64,000 nt of DNA from Centroberyx gerrardi (GCF_048128805.1 NC_136005.1:9847504-9911503); one strand, 5' to 3'. Positions 24,960 to 52,590 are shown, numbered from the stretch's first letter. Made by a program: numbers and translations. Notes: generated from the sequence alone by a model not told the origin.

Positions 24960-25903
24960 TCAACTGAGAAACAGATAGAGGCAAGAGCTTACATTAATTT
25001 ATTTGCTCTTCACTTTTTTGCTAACTAATGGTAGCTCACCAAGTATAATCCCCTCTCCACATCCTTGTTCCATCCCTGGGGAAACAGCTAGATCTCTGTG
25101 GCACGGCAGTGTGGTACTGGTCATGTTCCAGACGTCCTGGGTACCACAGCTGGTCTGATCCCCCACGATGCATTGCAGAGTCTCCTCCATGACCGCCACA
25201 TCCAGAACAAGGCCATACTGCTCCCTGTGGACCGAAGACTTCACTGCACCCTAACTCCACTGAAATTAGAGGAGATGAGGAAGTCTTTGGATGTTCCACA
25301 TTGTACTAAAATGATACAGTGGTTATCAAACCTTTTGGCAAGTGACCCCTTAAAACAAAGCGATGCCCACCCGTGACCCACATCACAGCCTGCATATGCA
25401 GACAGTTCACCCAAAAAAATATTTTCCATTTTCAGGTTGTTTCATTTGATTATCAAAGGAGGCCTAGAAGCTGAAAACTATTCAGTATTTCACAAGAAAA
25501 AAGCAAGAAAAATCAAAGAGAAAAAGAAAGGGAAAAATCAGAAAAATTACATGATGATAAATCTGTATAGTAGAAAAATGTTTTCTTTCTATCCCATAAA
25601 TCATCTTGCAACCCCCCAAAATTACTCTGTGAGCCCCTGGGGGGTCCCGACCCACAGACTGAGAATCACTGATCCGCTCTGAATTTTTTACAAGACAGAT
25701 TCACATAATATTAAGATTGGATATGGAGAAAGACTGAAATATTAGCCTATTTTACATGGCATATGAATAAAAAATCTAAACAAAATAGAAAAGAAAAGCA
25801 TGTAAATCTACTACTTACAGATACTGGAATAACTCTGGTTCTCCATGTTTGTCTCCTGTAGCATCATGCTGTATTCTCCTGCATTGACATCAGCAGCCTT
25901 CAT
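22876..25903 (-). CDS. Islet-class homeobox gene with decayed LIM domains (6 exons)
   Basis: Rebuilt coding exons, 5' to 3': 25819-25903, 25040-25259, 24620-24744, 23951-24225, 23615-23746, 22876-22953. All introns are GT-AG and all phases agree (915 nt, 304 aa). Residues about 165-224 form a homeodomain with the Islet recognition helix [16 protein letters not shown] and the Islet TGLSPRV turn. Exon 5 keeps the Islet C-terminal motifs PMV-SP and SPWQPLS (Isl1 has PMVAASPE and PPWKVLS). Exon 2 aligns without gaps to Islet LIM1: Cys46 and Cys49 and the final Asp99 remain, but the other five ligands are Tyr68, Arg71, His74, Tyr77 and Trp96. Exon 3 keeps only the tail of LIM2 (GPFCQREH, cf. Islet GLFCRADH). 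Isl1 is 349 aa, so about 45 residues of LIM2 are missing. It should bind Islet-type DNA sites in the nucleus, while LDB/CLIM binding through the LIMs is probably lost. It may correspond to a fish 'islet-like' gene; I cannot name the orthologue safely. Confidence 0.85.
23951..24225 (-). CDS. Homeobox exon of the Islet-like gene
   Basis: This exon starts after TTTATAG and ends before a GTGAGC donor. It encodes an Arg-rich lead ([18 protein letters not shown]), the whole homeodomain and eight to ten residues beyond. Helix 1 reads [15 protein letters not shown] where Isl1 has LNEKQLHTLRTCYAA. Helix 3 is identical to Islet through the DNA-contacting Asn and the KRCKDKKR tail. Helices 1 and 2 have diverged strongly while the recognition helix has not, which suggests selection on DNA binding. 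Confidence 0.92.
24389..24510. repeat. (AAGAG)n pentanucleotide repeat
   Basis: More than ten near-perfect copies of AAGAG at 24389-24444, with degenerate AGAAA/AAGAG flanks to 24510 and from 24310. It lies inside the intron between exons 3 and 4 of the Islet-like gene. On the minus (transcribed) strand it reads as a CTCTT polypyrimidine run upstream of the homeobox exon. Confidence 0.9.
24928..24957. repeat. (GA)n microsatellite
   Basis: A pure GA run of about 30 bases in the intron between exons 2 and 3 of the Islet-like gene. Confidence 0.9.
25040..25259 (-). CDS. Degenerate LIM1 exon of the Islet-like gene
   Basis: The spacing of Islet LIM1 is kept exactly: CxxC, 18 residues to the Trp, then positions at +1, +4, +7 and +10, and after 18 more residues the last ligand pair. 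The diagnostic CFxRDG...DY stretch survives as [14 protein letters not shown]. Five ligand positions have changed. His74 could still coordinate metal, so one knuckle might be partly rescued, but a normal two-zinc fold looks impossible. The exon is flanked by a TTTCAG acceptor and a GTGAGC donor. A second frame is also open across it; see findings. Confidence 0.75.
25317..25671. mobile_element. hAT-like non-autonomous element, copy A
   Basis: It begins CAGTGGTTATCAAACCTTTTGG and ends GACTGAGAATCACTG, an imperfect terminal inverted repeat of the hAT type. It lies in the first intron of the Islet-like gene. The interior (TTTTCAGGTTGTTTCA, GTATTTCACAAG, AAAAGCAA) matches the element at 33004 closely, so both belong to one family. 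No transposase frame. Confidence 0.7.
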
Positions 25904-25946
25904 TGAGTTGAATCCTGACTACCACTGGCTGATCTGTCGCTACACA
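25901..25946 (-). promoter_or_regulatory. Upstream ORF overlapping the Islet-like start codon
   Basis: Downstream of the predicted start site, the first ATG (ATGTGTAGCGACAGATC) opens a 15-codon frame, [15 protein letters not shown]. Its TGA overlaps the proposed main ATG as ATGA at 25903-25900. Such an overlap usually restricts translation to reinitiation or leaky scanning. The feature is read directly; the role is inferred. Confidence 0.4.
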
Positions 25947-25992
25947 TGCTGCAGAAGAATATATTTGAGGAACCCCACAATCAGACATCTCG

Positions 25993-26000
25993 CTTTTATA
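25993..26000 (-). promoter_or_regulatory. TATA box of the Islet-like gene
   Basis: CTTTTATA on the plus strand reads TATAAAAG on the minus strand, in the context GGGAGTATAAAAGCGAG. It lies about 90 bases upstream of the proposed ATG at 25903, which puts transcription start near 25965. A GC box (GGGGCGGGA on the minus strand) lies near 26142-26150. This arrangement supports the first-exon call independently of the coding evidence. Confidence 0.6.
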
Positions 26001-26462
26001 CTCCCACACAAAGCCCCCACCAGTGGACGCCACACGTACTCAGGCACGCATGTACACGTGCGTTCACAATCACTTCACTCATCAAAGCAATCTATTAAAT
26101 TAGTTGCCCTCCTCCTCATTAATAAAACAATGCAACTGTTCCCGCCCCTTAGGTCATCAAATCAATTCTCGCTGTGTGTTTTGTGGTGCGGACAGTTTCT
26201 AACAGGAAGATTGTAGTGGTGCTGGGAAGAAATGGAAAGAGAAGGGAAACAGATAGCATCGATGCCAAAGTCAGCATTAAGTTCTCAAGGTCTTTGCTCT
26301 TCCTGGTGTTTTGACCCCCCCCCCCCCCCTGCACTGACTGGTTACTTGATATTGTTGGATTTGTATCCATCTTGTTCTTTTACACCAAAGTTACCAAATG
26401 TCCTAGATCAAAACTAAGACGTGTTAAAAATGGCACACCCTTTTAAAGAGTACATTTTGATA

Positions 26463-26620
26463 TTTTAGGCATTTAAAAGATGCTCTCATCCACAGCAAAT
26501 TACAATAAATGCATTAGTAGAATGTGTTTAAAATCCATATATGATGAGCATTAGAATCAGCCAAATACAAGAAATGCACAGGTAAAAAACAGCAGTGCTG
26601 AGACAGAGGAGATAATTTGA
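26463..26620. repeat. Decayed teleost DNA-element end
   Basis: The phrase 'TTTAGGCATTTAAAAGATGCTCTCATCCACAGCAAATTACAATAAATGCATT' is a mutated copy of the common fish repeat end in which a 'gcatttagcagacgc' start is followed by 'ttatccaaagcgacttacaa'. A second decayed copy lies near 44245. Borders are not defined. Written in pieces, the diagnostic parts are GGCATTTAAAAGATGC and CAGCAAATTACAAT. Confidence 0.45.
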
Positions 26621-26779
26621 TATGTCCATTATTGTTGTGTCAACTTGATGCATTGTGTCTTGAATGTTTTCATTTAGTTTAGATCATTTTTGGGCATTGT
26701 AGGTTTATATTTTATGATATAGTGCATGTAAGATAGTATGCACATTAAATTGAAATGTCATTTTCAATAATCTTGTGCA

Positions 26780-26832
26780 AGGCAAATTCCCTTCTGGGCA
26801 ATAAAGATTTCATTCATTCATTCATCCATTCA
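26780..26832 (+). repeat. LINE-like 3' tail with (CATT)n
   Basis: The sequence 'ggcaaattcccttctgggcaataaag' followed by ATTCATTCATTCATCC is the usual 3' terminus of teleost non-LTR copies, ending in short tandem repeats. It is heavily truncated. Confidence 0.5.
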
Positions 26833-27179
26833 TTAAGACACTTAATATAAGGCTCAGTGCTACTCAAGACCGTTTGATGGAGTCATATGGAAGGCAATAA
26901 AGTGCTTCTCTTCACTAATAGTCCACATTGTTTCTATTGTTGGAGCACTGCTTTGTCCTTGCTGTGATCCTCCCTCCTCTTATAAAGTTGCCCCAGTGTT
27001 TCAGTCAATACCAATTAACTTGTTGCTGGTGCATTTACCTTCTTGCCCCTCTTGAATTGAGTCAACACACACAGTACACACCCCCAACGATGCCTTACAA
27101 AAACACTCAATTGCCTTTTTCCCCCACAACAGCTTTTATTGTGTACACAGAGCAGACACACACACACACACCTAATTAA

Positions 27180-27680
27180 AGACCCCTACGGAAGCAGAGG
27201 ACACATCCCCGTGTCCCGGTGTCCCAGCTTGTATAACCCTACTGAAGCTCTTTCACTGGGGGCAATTAAAGAGAGGCAGGGTAGCTTGGTGAGGGAGGAG
27301 CCGCCTGCTGATGAATACTTTACCTACTGTCCTGATCAAGCCCGGCTCACGCCTACTCATTTACAGGATCTGCCTGTAAATTACGGTATCACTCACCCAG
27401 CCTTGGCCCTCTCTCCCCTCCCACCACACACCCCCATTGACATGAACAGGAGGAATGACGTAGCCAGTTGTTTTGATACACCGGCCATATAAAACACACA
27501 GTATTAGCTATGCAGATTAATTAAGGAAGCAGATGCTTAGCTGCAGCACCCACCTATTGTTATCTCTGTGCCTGCTTGGTCATTACTACTGAAATGTATC
27601 TACATGGGCCAATGGGAGAGAGAGGGGAGGGAAAGAGGCAGGATTGGATGCGTGTTGTGATTTATTTATATTGGTATCTG
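27180..27680. promoter_or_regulatory. Candidate enhancer upstream of the Islet-like gene
   Basis: A repeat-free stretch of about 500 bases, 1.3-1.8 kb upstream of the predicted start site. It carries several transcription-factor-like words: GGGGCAATTAAAGAG, CTGATGAATACTTTACC, GGAATGACGTAGCC (CRE-like), GCCATATAAAA, and a dense block GCAGATTAATTAAGGAAGCAG at 27511-27531. No open frame or splice site explains it. Enhancer function is inferred from composition only. Confidence 0.3.
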
Positions 27681-27783
27681 CAGCAATTTCACAAAGCAGT
27701 TTAATGTGTAGGTGTTCTGTTGGGGGCAAAGAAATGAATGAAAAATATGCAAATCTCTTCCTTTCTCTGTGTTTATTAATTGT

Positions 27784-27785
<2 letters not shown>

Positions 27786-27815
<30 letters not shown>
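27786..27815. repeat. (TG)n microsatellite
   Basis: A pure TG run of about 30 bases between the Islet-like gene and mier2. Confidence 0.9.
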
Positions 27816-27818
<3 letters not shown>

Positions 27819-28235
27819 GAATTAATTGGACCTGTTGTCGGTGAACCTCCAGCTGTGTGATTGAGTGTGTTTGTGAGCGAACACGCCCATGTTTGTCTCA
27901 CCGCGACCTCATTCGATGTCAGCAGCTCCATGTTAACCCTTTAAAAACTTAATTTCCAGTCCAGCAGTTGATGTGGAGCCAAAGGGCACGCAGTGGGACA
28001 CCTCCGAATGTATGCTGGTGTGTTTATGTTTGGTCTATTATGTCTTGCCTGCACCGTCTGTGTAGTCCTGTTCGATTTTGTTCAGCACCTAGTGTTTAAA
28101 TCCTGTATTGTGCAACTGTCTTATAATGTGTCACAACCAACTAACCAGGTCAAATTCTTTGTTAATCTCTTTGAAGTGATTTGAATAAAAGTGTTGGCTC
28201 TCCACTGATTTGACCTAATACTGCCTTTCTCAGTC

Positions 28236-28237
<2 letters not shown>

Positions 28238-28284
<47 letters not shown>
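28238..28284. repeat. (CA)n microsatellite
   Basis: A pure CA run of about 47 bases, read directly. Confidence 0.95.
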
Positions 28285-28285
<1 letters not shown>

Positions 28286-28561
28286 CCTCATATTAAAACT
28301 TGCTGAGGTAGTACACACCTACACGTGACTTGCAGTCACACAAAAAATTGTATATGTTCATACACACAAAAGAGAGCAGACCTGACGCTGTAGATGGAAA
28401 ACCCAGAGCATACAGCCACTCTCTCACCAAACAAATGGCCTTTGTTATGTGTGTTGTGTGTGTGGTTTGGCCTTTTGTTGGACACAAACCCAGCTCTTTT
28501 CTCCACTGTGCCTTTTGACACATAATGACTGGTTCACTCAGGTGATGTTGAGGGGTGAGCA

Positions 28562-29265
28562 GAGGTGGAAAGTAACTAGTTACAACTGCTCTACTTTGCT
28601 TTACTTGAGTAGATTTTTAGAGCGGTGCTACGTTTCTGAGTGCTTTTAAAAGTCTGTAGTTTTCCTTCTACATGAATAAGTCTTAATGTATTTACACATA
28701 CATGAGTATGTAAGACATAAGAGTAGATATAGACACAGAAGTAGTAAGTATAAACAGACACTCTGGACTTTCCTACATGAGATGGCCTCCTATAAGAGAT
28801 ACCAGCTTTGTTGATATATGAGGTAAAATGGAATCATCCCCAAACCTTGCGATGATAAGGATTCATTAAATTTATTGCAAGGGCAATGCAAAAATGGGTA
28901 GTCAATTAATTTTGGGTGGAATTATTTTGTAACATGCACACAATCTTCATTATGTTTGGTCATGAGTACTTGAATACTCTGCACCATTGCACTATTGTCC
29001 TTTGCTTACAAAGGATATTTGTACATAGTAGTTAAATGTTAAATGTTTAGGTTTACCTCTGTTCATCTTATTGTCCTTGTTTTTAGCTGTATATCTATTC
29101 TGTGTAAGTATATTGAGAGCAACGAAAAACCGGAGTCAAATTCCTTGTATGTGTACATACTTGGCCAAAAAAGCTGATTCTGATTCTGATTCTGATTCTG
29201 ATATTTTTTTTAGTGGGTAAAACTTTAGTAATTTTTTAAGTATTTCACTGCTCTTTCCGCTTCTG
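28562..29265. mobile_element. Composite repeat: DNA-element ends around a LINE-like tail
   Basis: The left end GAGGTGGAAAGTAACTAGTTAC and the right end TTTTAAGTATTTCACTGCTC resemble the ends of the common fish element starting 'agtggaaagtaact'. Inside it, 28980-29160 runs into 'gagtcaaattccttgtatgtgtacatacttggcc' and ends in (TGATTC)n at 29176-29201, the classic tail of a teleost LINE copy. One element appears to sit inside the other, though the internal borders are not proven. Confidence 0.45.
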
Positions 29266-29269
29266 GCTG

Positions 29270-30560
29270 TGGGGAGTGTTAAGGCCAGTCGCTATAGGGA
29301 CCAAAAAAGGTCTCTAAAATAAGATCCAGATGTAGATGAACTACGGTATATTAATGAGACCAGTGTAATGCCTTTTCCTGGCTTCACCTATAGGCTACAT
29401 TACACCTTTTCCCTTTTAAGATGATTTCCTGTTCTTTTTCATTTAATTTCTGGCAGGTATAAGAATCTGGGAAGAGAAACATGAGTAAAACTAACTGAGA
29501 AAAGGTATAGAAATGAAAATCCAAAATACTATAGGCCTACATCCTTTTGGGGAGAAAAAAAAAAGAACATTACCTGCAGTTTATCATTCACTAGTGTGTA
29601 CAAGTGTTATTTCATCAACGGATGACTTATTGACCTTCAATAAGAACTATATTTTATTTTCAGTTTGTGCTGTTACTCATCTTGTAAGAGTAGGTGTCAT
29701 TTTTTTTTTTTTAAATTGTGGATTTCTTTTTTTGGATCAAAACTTTTCAAAGGCTTTTATTGTGGCTCTGCACCTTTCATAACCTGATTCTTATGGTAAA
29801 AACGTACACTTTTATAGCCTAAACACATTAATTTCATCTTCATAATGTTATTTCTACTCTGTTTTAAGTGGCTTGGTTGAATAATATCACGTGGGAAACA
29901 TATACATTGACTTTGCCTCTCCTATCTATCTCTCTGAATACACTTGAGAACCACATGCAGTCACATGCTGCAGACAGAGCCGTATATCTTTATCTGCTCC
30001 GGCCATGTAGGCTACTGTCCCCTCCCTCATTTCCACATATGAGCCATGTAGTTTCAAGCTTCACTATATGCAAACTCTGACATTATTTTTGCTGAGAGAT
30101 GGCATTTCAATTCAACCACATTCAATATTGTATTTATCAGTTTTGTATCAAGCTGTAGCCAACTTCTTGACACGACAACATGCATATGACAACATGGGGA
30201 TCAGGGATAAATATTAATATAACCTATAATAATTACAGATTTTAATATTTTTAAAATTAAGTGGTGTAAAACATATTTTAGTGGTATATGAAGATAGGTT
30301 ATTTTGGATTTCATAACGAAAGTGGGGGAAGCTTTAGAAACAGTTATTCCTAACTACGAGGAAATTGTCAAATGTCTGTTGTCAAACGCGAGACAAAAAC
30401 AGAAAAAAACACTGAAATAGCGTAGATAACTTTCTGCACGTAACTTATTTCGTTCATATAGGCCAGTTACACTGTATACGCTACTCATCACAGTTGCTGA
30501 AACGTTGCGGCAATAAACGGAGCCGTACAGAAGAGTAGACCTACAACATCCGGGCAATAG
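29270..30560. other. Intergenic DNA, no gene seen
   Basis: AT-rich unique sequence with no splice-bounded frames. It runs up to the CpG-rich start of mier2. Confidence 0.4.
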
Positions 30561-30580
30561 TCAGCCTGCGCAGAAACGGA

Positions 30581-47500
<16,920 letters not shown>

Positions 47501-50060
47501 GTAGTACACTTTCTGGTTTGCCTGGAGTGGTGATCTCTGATTGGTGCTGGTCTTTACACTGGGGTTAAAGAAACCATCCAGCACAGGAAGTGCATTTACC
47601 TAACTTCCTCTGCTTGTGTATGTGGAGAAGGATTGGCGTACTACCTGCTGTTAGAGGGTTTACTCATCAGTCTGACCCCTCTTTCTGAACTCAGAACACA
47701 GGCACATTGAACCTTCTGTCCATTCTGTAATGACAAGCTTGTCAGTCACTCCTTTTGGGGTGTTGGTGATGGGAACTAAACAGTTTATGACCGTGGCCTG
47801 TACCAGGGCCATGGATATTGTGAACACAGACTTGAGAGCCGCAGTGATCGTGCATACACACCAGAAACAAGTTGCTGGTTGTCCATTCCTTCATTTCAAA
47901 AGAGAGATGTTGGACAATGTTGACCACTGTTGCCTCATTTTCTCATTTATCAGTGTGGAAAAGGCTGCAGCTGGAGTTTTGGGCAACATCATCCACCAAG
48001 AGCCAATCATATGTCTGGTCTATTGCTGTAGCAATATTGCCACTGCAGCTAGTTCAAATCTGTCATTGGATAGTAGCACAGCGACGCGGTTGCTGGCAGT
48101 CTGAACACAGAGTAAACCTCTGTCCTTCAGAATAGTTTGTTTAAATTCAAACTGCGTTCTCTACTGATTCTGTAACGGCCTCTCCTTTGTCGGTTCCAGA
48201 AAGAACTGTTTGCACTAGTCTGCACTACCACCCGCTCCTCCACTCCGTCTGTCTGTGGACCTTTGGATCAGATTCAGTCTACCTGATTTTTCCCTCCAAC
48301 ACTTTGTTTGAATATGAAGAACTAAAACTAAAGAACATTTTTCTATACAAAGATGATTTGAAAGTTGAAATCGGTGTAGGAGCACCATGAGACAATGCTT
48401 TTACAGATTTTGGCACAAATGAGTTTTTAGTTTTGCTTTTGTGGTTTTTGGTCCTTGTTCTTAGTTCCTCAATTTTCCTTGAGGGTTTACAGTACAAGTA
48501 GAGATTTACCAAGGTGTAGTGCCTGTCATCATTTCTGCCCACTGTTTCTACCATGTTAAACATTTTATTAGTACCAATGAGAGCCTGCAGAGTAGGCATA
48601 AATTAACCTGTATGTATTGTGTAAATGCTACTATAGGTTGAACTCAATCACAGTTACTCAGGTTCTACAACTTTGATTATCTCCAAGCCAAGTATTTGTG
48701 ACTGACTAATTTTCCACGAGTCTCTCTGGACAGGTGTCCATATTGAATACACATTTGGAAAAGTGATTTTTTTTTAGGTTTCTGGGATTAAGCCACAGCT
48801 TGTTCTGAGAGAGTTAAAACGTAGATATGCCGTTATTATGAATGAAAGACCTTGTGGTCCAAAGATCACCCTAAGATTCAACAGAACTGTTCTGCTGCCT
48901 CCTGCTTGCCTCCATATATTTTAGCAAGGTCCCTCCTTCGAGCTGTGGACTGTCCCCTCGTCCACTAACCGCCACGAGTGTTTGTGTGTGCTGAATTTTC
49001 CAAAAACATCCCAGCTTTGTGCTTCAGTGGAGGACATTGGAGATAATTGTACTGCTGGTTTGCTTTTGGAAAACCCAACCTGAAATGAACAAAACTAACA
49101 AGGAGGAAGCAACATGCCAAGTAACTTCCAATCAGTGAAGATGAGTGAAGATGAGTGAACAAAGGTACAGCGCTACTCTTCCCACTGTCAAGTGAGGCAG
49201 ATCCAGGATGTGTTGTGGATTAGACAAACACAGCAAATCTTTCTCTTCCCTTGAAATGTTTCCTTGAGCTTATTCACTTACCTCTGCCAGACCCGTGGAA
49301 ATATAATACACTGAAACATATTTTGACCAAATACCACACATATGCATATGTTAAAATCCATTTCAAAATATGTTTAAATACATGTATTAGTTAACATATA
49401 CATAAATACATTAAGTATACTGTATGTATATATGCACAAATATGTCAGAGATATTGACAAAATTGCCAATACTAAATATTTATAGATATTTTGGGAATAT
49501 TTTTGAACATCTGCATATTCCAAAAATATATGTTCTATAGCACAAATACATTTGTGCTTTAAGAAGCCTAACAGGAGTGTTTCCATATATTTTTAATGAT
49601 ATTTCTGAAAATATATACATATATGTATTCATTCATACATATGTGGTATTTTTTTATATATATGTCCGTATATTATATTTCCTCTGTCTCCAAAGAGCTA
49701 AAGGAAAGGTTACATGGTAAGGAAGGGTCCTACTTCCATCCATCCCTCTCTTTATTCCCTGTCTCTGTCTGTAAATACGTGACTCTTCCTGTGACCCCTG
49801 CTTAGAGCCGAGCCACTTTCAGATCAATGTTTGTTTTGTGTTTGCCTGTTTACACGAGGGGGGTTCAGGACAAGACCACCAGGGCAGGAAAGGGAGTAGA
49901 AACACTGCCTTTTGTTAAGTCTTTTTTTTTTTTTTTTTTTAGCAATTTATATATTGTACTGCTTCTGTTATGTATGTTGGTTTATAATTATTATATTTTG
50001 TAAAAAAGAAACTATTAAAATGAACAATGTTGAAATTAAATGGTTTGCTTTTGTATTGGT
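47501..50060 (+). other. Probable mier2 3' UTR and downstream DNA
   Basis: After the stop at 47500 there are about 2.5 kb of AT-rich sequence with no splice-bounded frame. A run of 20 T at 49922-49941 and an ATTAAA at 50014-50019 may mark the 3' end. This would be a long but not unusual UTR for a MIER gene. Several small frames (47730-48135, 48187-48390) have no recognisable domain. Confidence 0.35.
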
Positions 50061-50124
50061 TAACAGATACAGTGAGTTGTTTTTTTAGTTTTACTTTGTA
50101 AATATTATTTGTCATATTTGTCAT

Positions 50125-50360
50125 ATTAATCGTATATCGCAATGTTAGTTTCCACAACTAATAATTGTAGAATTTCGACAATATTGAAACACTTCATTGC
50201 ATGTAGTGTCTGCTGTAGTTGAAAAGATGCTGATATAAGATCAGAATCATTTTGTTCCTCAAATTATCAATACTGATAATTGTGATTAATAATCAGGATC
50301 AAAAAGCCAATCAAAATAATTGGGATTTTCATTTTTGCCATAATTGTGCAACCCCACCTG
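50125..50360. mobile_element. hAT-like element, copy 2
   Basis: This shares AGTTTCCACAA-TAATAA, CTGCTGTAGTTG and GATGCTGATATAAGAT with the element at 42879 and ends GCCATAATTGTGCAACCCC. Its left end is eroded. Confidence 0.5.
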
Positions 50361-50399
50361 TGATTACATGTCAAAAGGTATCAGTAGGACTATTTTAGG

Positions 50400-52350
50400 C
50401 ATGAATGAGGGGAGAGGGGGTTAGGGCTAGTTTGTAGCCAATTCAGTGGTCTGTCCCGGACCACTTACTACCACTAGGGGCGCTGAAACTAGTGGTCTGT
50501 TGTGGTCTGGATCAGTTAGTGAGTACTGCTCTCCAGGTTCAGTGATATCCATGTAAATGCTTCTTTGGTTTCATAGGAGACAAACACTCAAATTTAAATT
50601 TGAAGATTTAAATAAACTTAATTGTCTCTGGTCCTCCACTGTCCACAGGTTATAATCCAACAATTTCATATAGAGTGAATTATTATCATTTATCAATCGA
50701 ACCAGGATGCTACAACTTTAATATATAAACATTAAGTTTAATATACTTTTTTGGACAGACTTACTTGTACGTCAGTGTATAAACTGGCATAGTAAGTTGC
50801 ACCTCAATTTCATACACTGTGGAGTGGGTATATCCAGCAGAATGTACATGACACATCTCAGAGTAGGACTGAATTTCATCTCGTCAGATACAGGAATTAA
50901 AACACACTGCTCTCTCTTTTAATGGTGCAGGGAATTAACTCCCCTGAAGGGGGAGAAATAAGGAAATTCCCTCACACCGGATCACCTCTGCATTGATTTA
51001 TTTGTGGATGTTTCAAACAACCTTTTTCAAGACATGTTGCCCACAAAGTGACATAGTACTTAATTAGTCCATAGGTACAAATTGCATGATCAGTCACAGC
51101 TGTGTTTAGGGTGCGTCCATGGGTGACAGCTCATACCACCTTTTGCACTCAATAGCAATTTACCCGTTCTGTCAAAATGTACAGTAATCACTTGTTTTCA
51201 CATATAGTATGTTTCTGAATCTTTTTTTTGTCTAGTTTTGAAAACATATGTTTGGTGGACAAATATAGTTACAGTAAGAGTGGGCCCACTCTTACTGGGG
51301 GGGTTGTGTGCACTCAGGGGATGCATTCAAAACAAGACAAGATGGACAACCATCTCAGTTGAAAAATAGTGTGTATCAGTAGAAAAATAGATCTTATATA
51401 CAAAAATATAACTCAAGGGTTCAAAATACTGGGGAGTTTTAATATTACCCTGACATTTTTTATATAATGTCCAGGTAATCGACCAAACAGTGAAAACTTT
51501 ACAGGAACACACTAAAAGATCCAGCTCCTGGGTGTTATAGGAAGATTCTGGGAAATGTAGGAAATCACTAACTGAAGTAGACAAGCAGGTTGAACAGAAA
51601 GTGCAGGACACCAAAAAAGTAAATCACAACACTTGAACATCACAGATTGATGATATATAACAGTGTAGCAGTATCCGAGGGTGGAATTTTCCTTTAAGCG
51701 CTCAGTCAAAATCAACCCAAATAAGTGCAATTTCCTTTCCTTACTCTCAGTGTTTAAGGGGAAATCCCTCCTTACAACACTAACAGTGTTTTAGAAAGCG
51801 TCTGTAACAGCCAAATCGAGATGAGGTAAAGTTCACTGTGACACTGTAACCTCACTGATCCAAACCCCTGTTGACCCCCTCAGAACATTCAAAATATGAT
51901 TCACTTTGATTTTTGTAAGAGGAATGCGAGAGCCTGTCAGTTTCTCTTCTGCTGTGGTTTCAGTTAAACTCCATTGACATGTGAGTATAGTATGATGTCC
52001 TGCAGAGAGGAAAGTTAACCCACATGCATGTTAATACTCTTGCTTGTATCAGTTTGATGTCTTTTTAGCAGATGTACACTGTGAATGGCCTTGTAGTAAA
52101 ATGCCCATTCAGGGCTTGGTGTATGAGCTGTGGGTCTGAACAAACATCCAATATCATCTTCATCTGTCCATGTAGATTTCACACCCTGAATGGAGGCACC
52201 TTGTGTTTCTTTAAGTGATATGGCCGCAAACATCCTCATGTTAAAGCAGACAGTCTGCAAATGACTGTGCCATTTAACATCCAAACTGTTGTGTTGCTGT
52301 CCAAACACTTATGGCTGAGCCTCTTTTCACCCTGACTTAGTGACACTAGT
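50400..52350. other. Intergenic DNA, no gene seen
   Basis: AT-rich and mostly unique. Several minus-strand frames of 60-100 codons (51327-51730, 52015-52308) show neither splice sites nor domains. Confidence 0.35.
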
Positions 52351-52384
52351 ACTAAGAGCGAATAAAATACAAAGAATACCAGTG

Positions 52385-52590
52385 TTTATTGAGAAAGGAT
52401 TTATTGATTTTGAGGAGCCAGGCTCTCTGGAGGAAGCCCATCCTCCTGTGGGAAAGATGACATCATGTCGCTCCATCATCTTATCAGCAGGCCACTGGAT
52501 GAGCTGGAAGTCCATCCTCCTCCTCCTCCTCCTCCTCCTCCTCCTCTTCCTCCTCTTCCACCTCCACCTCCAAGTTCACCACCTGCAGAG
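52385..52590 (-). other. Possible terminal exon with poly-Glu tract
   Basis: On the minus strand a strong acceptor (CTTCTCTCTGCAG) precedes VVNLEVEVEE and a run of about 13 Glu encoded by (GAG)n, then DGLPAHPVAC and a stop. Two AATAAA hexamers follow within 130 bases. A GTAAGT donor after DEGRQ lies 20 bases upstream of the acceptor, an intron too short to be real, and that upstream frame has a stop 10 codons back. I recognise no family, so it may be a decayed gene end. Confidence 0.2.
52515..52560. repeat. (TCC)n trinucleotide repeat
   Basis: About 12 copies of TCC, with TTCC interruptions. It gives poly-Pro or poly-Leu frames on the plus strand and poly-Glu on the minus strand. Confidence 0.9.
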
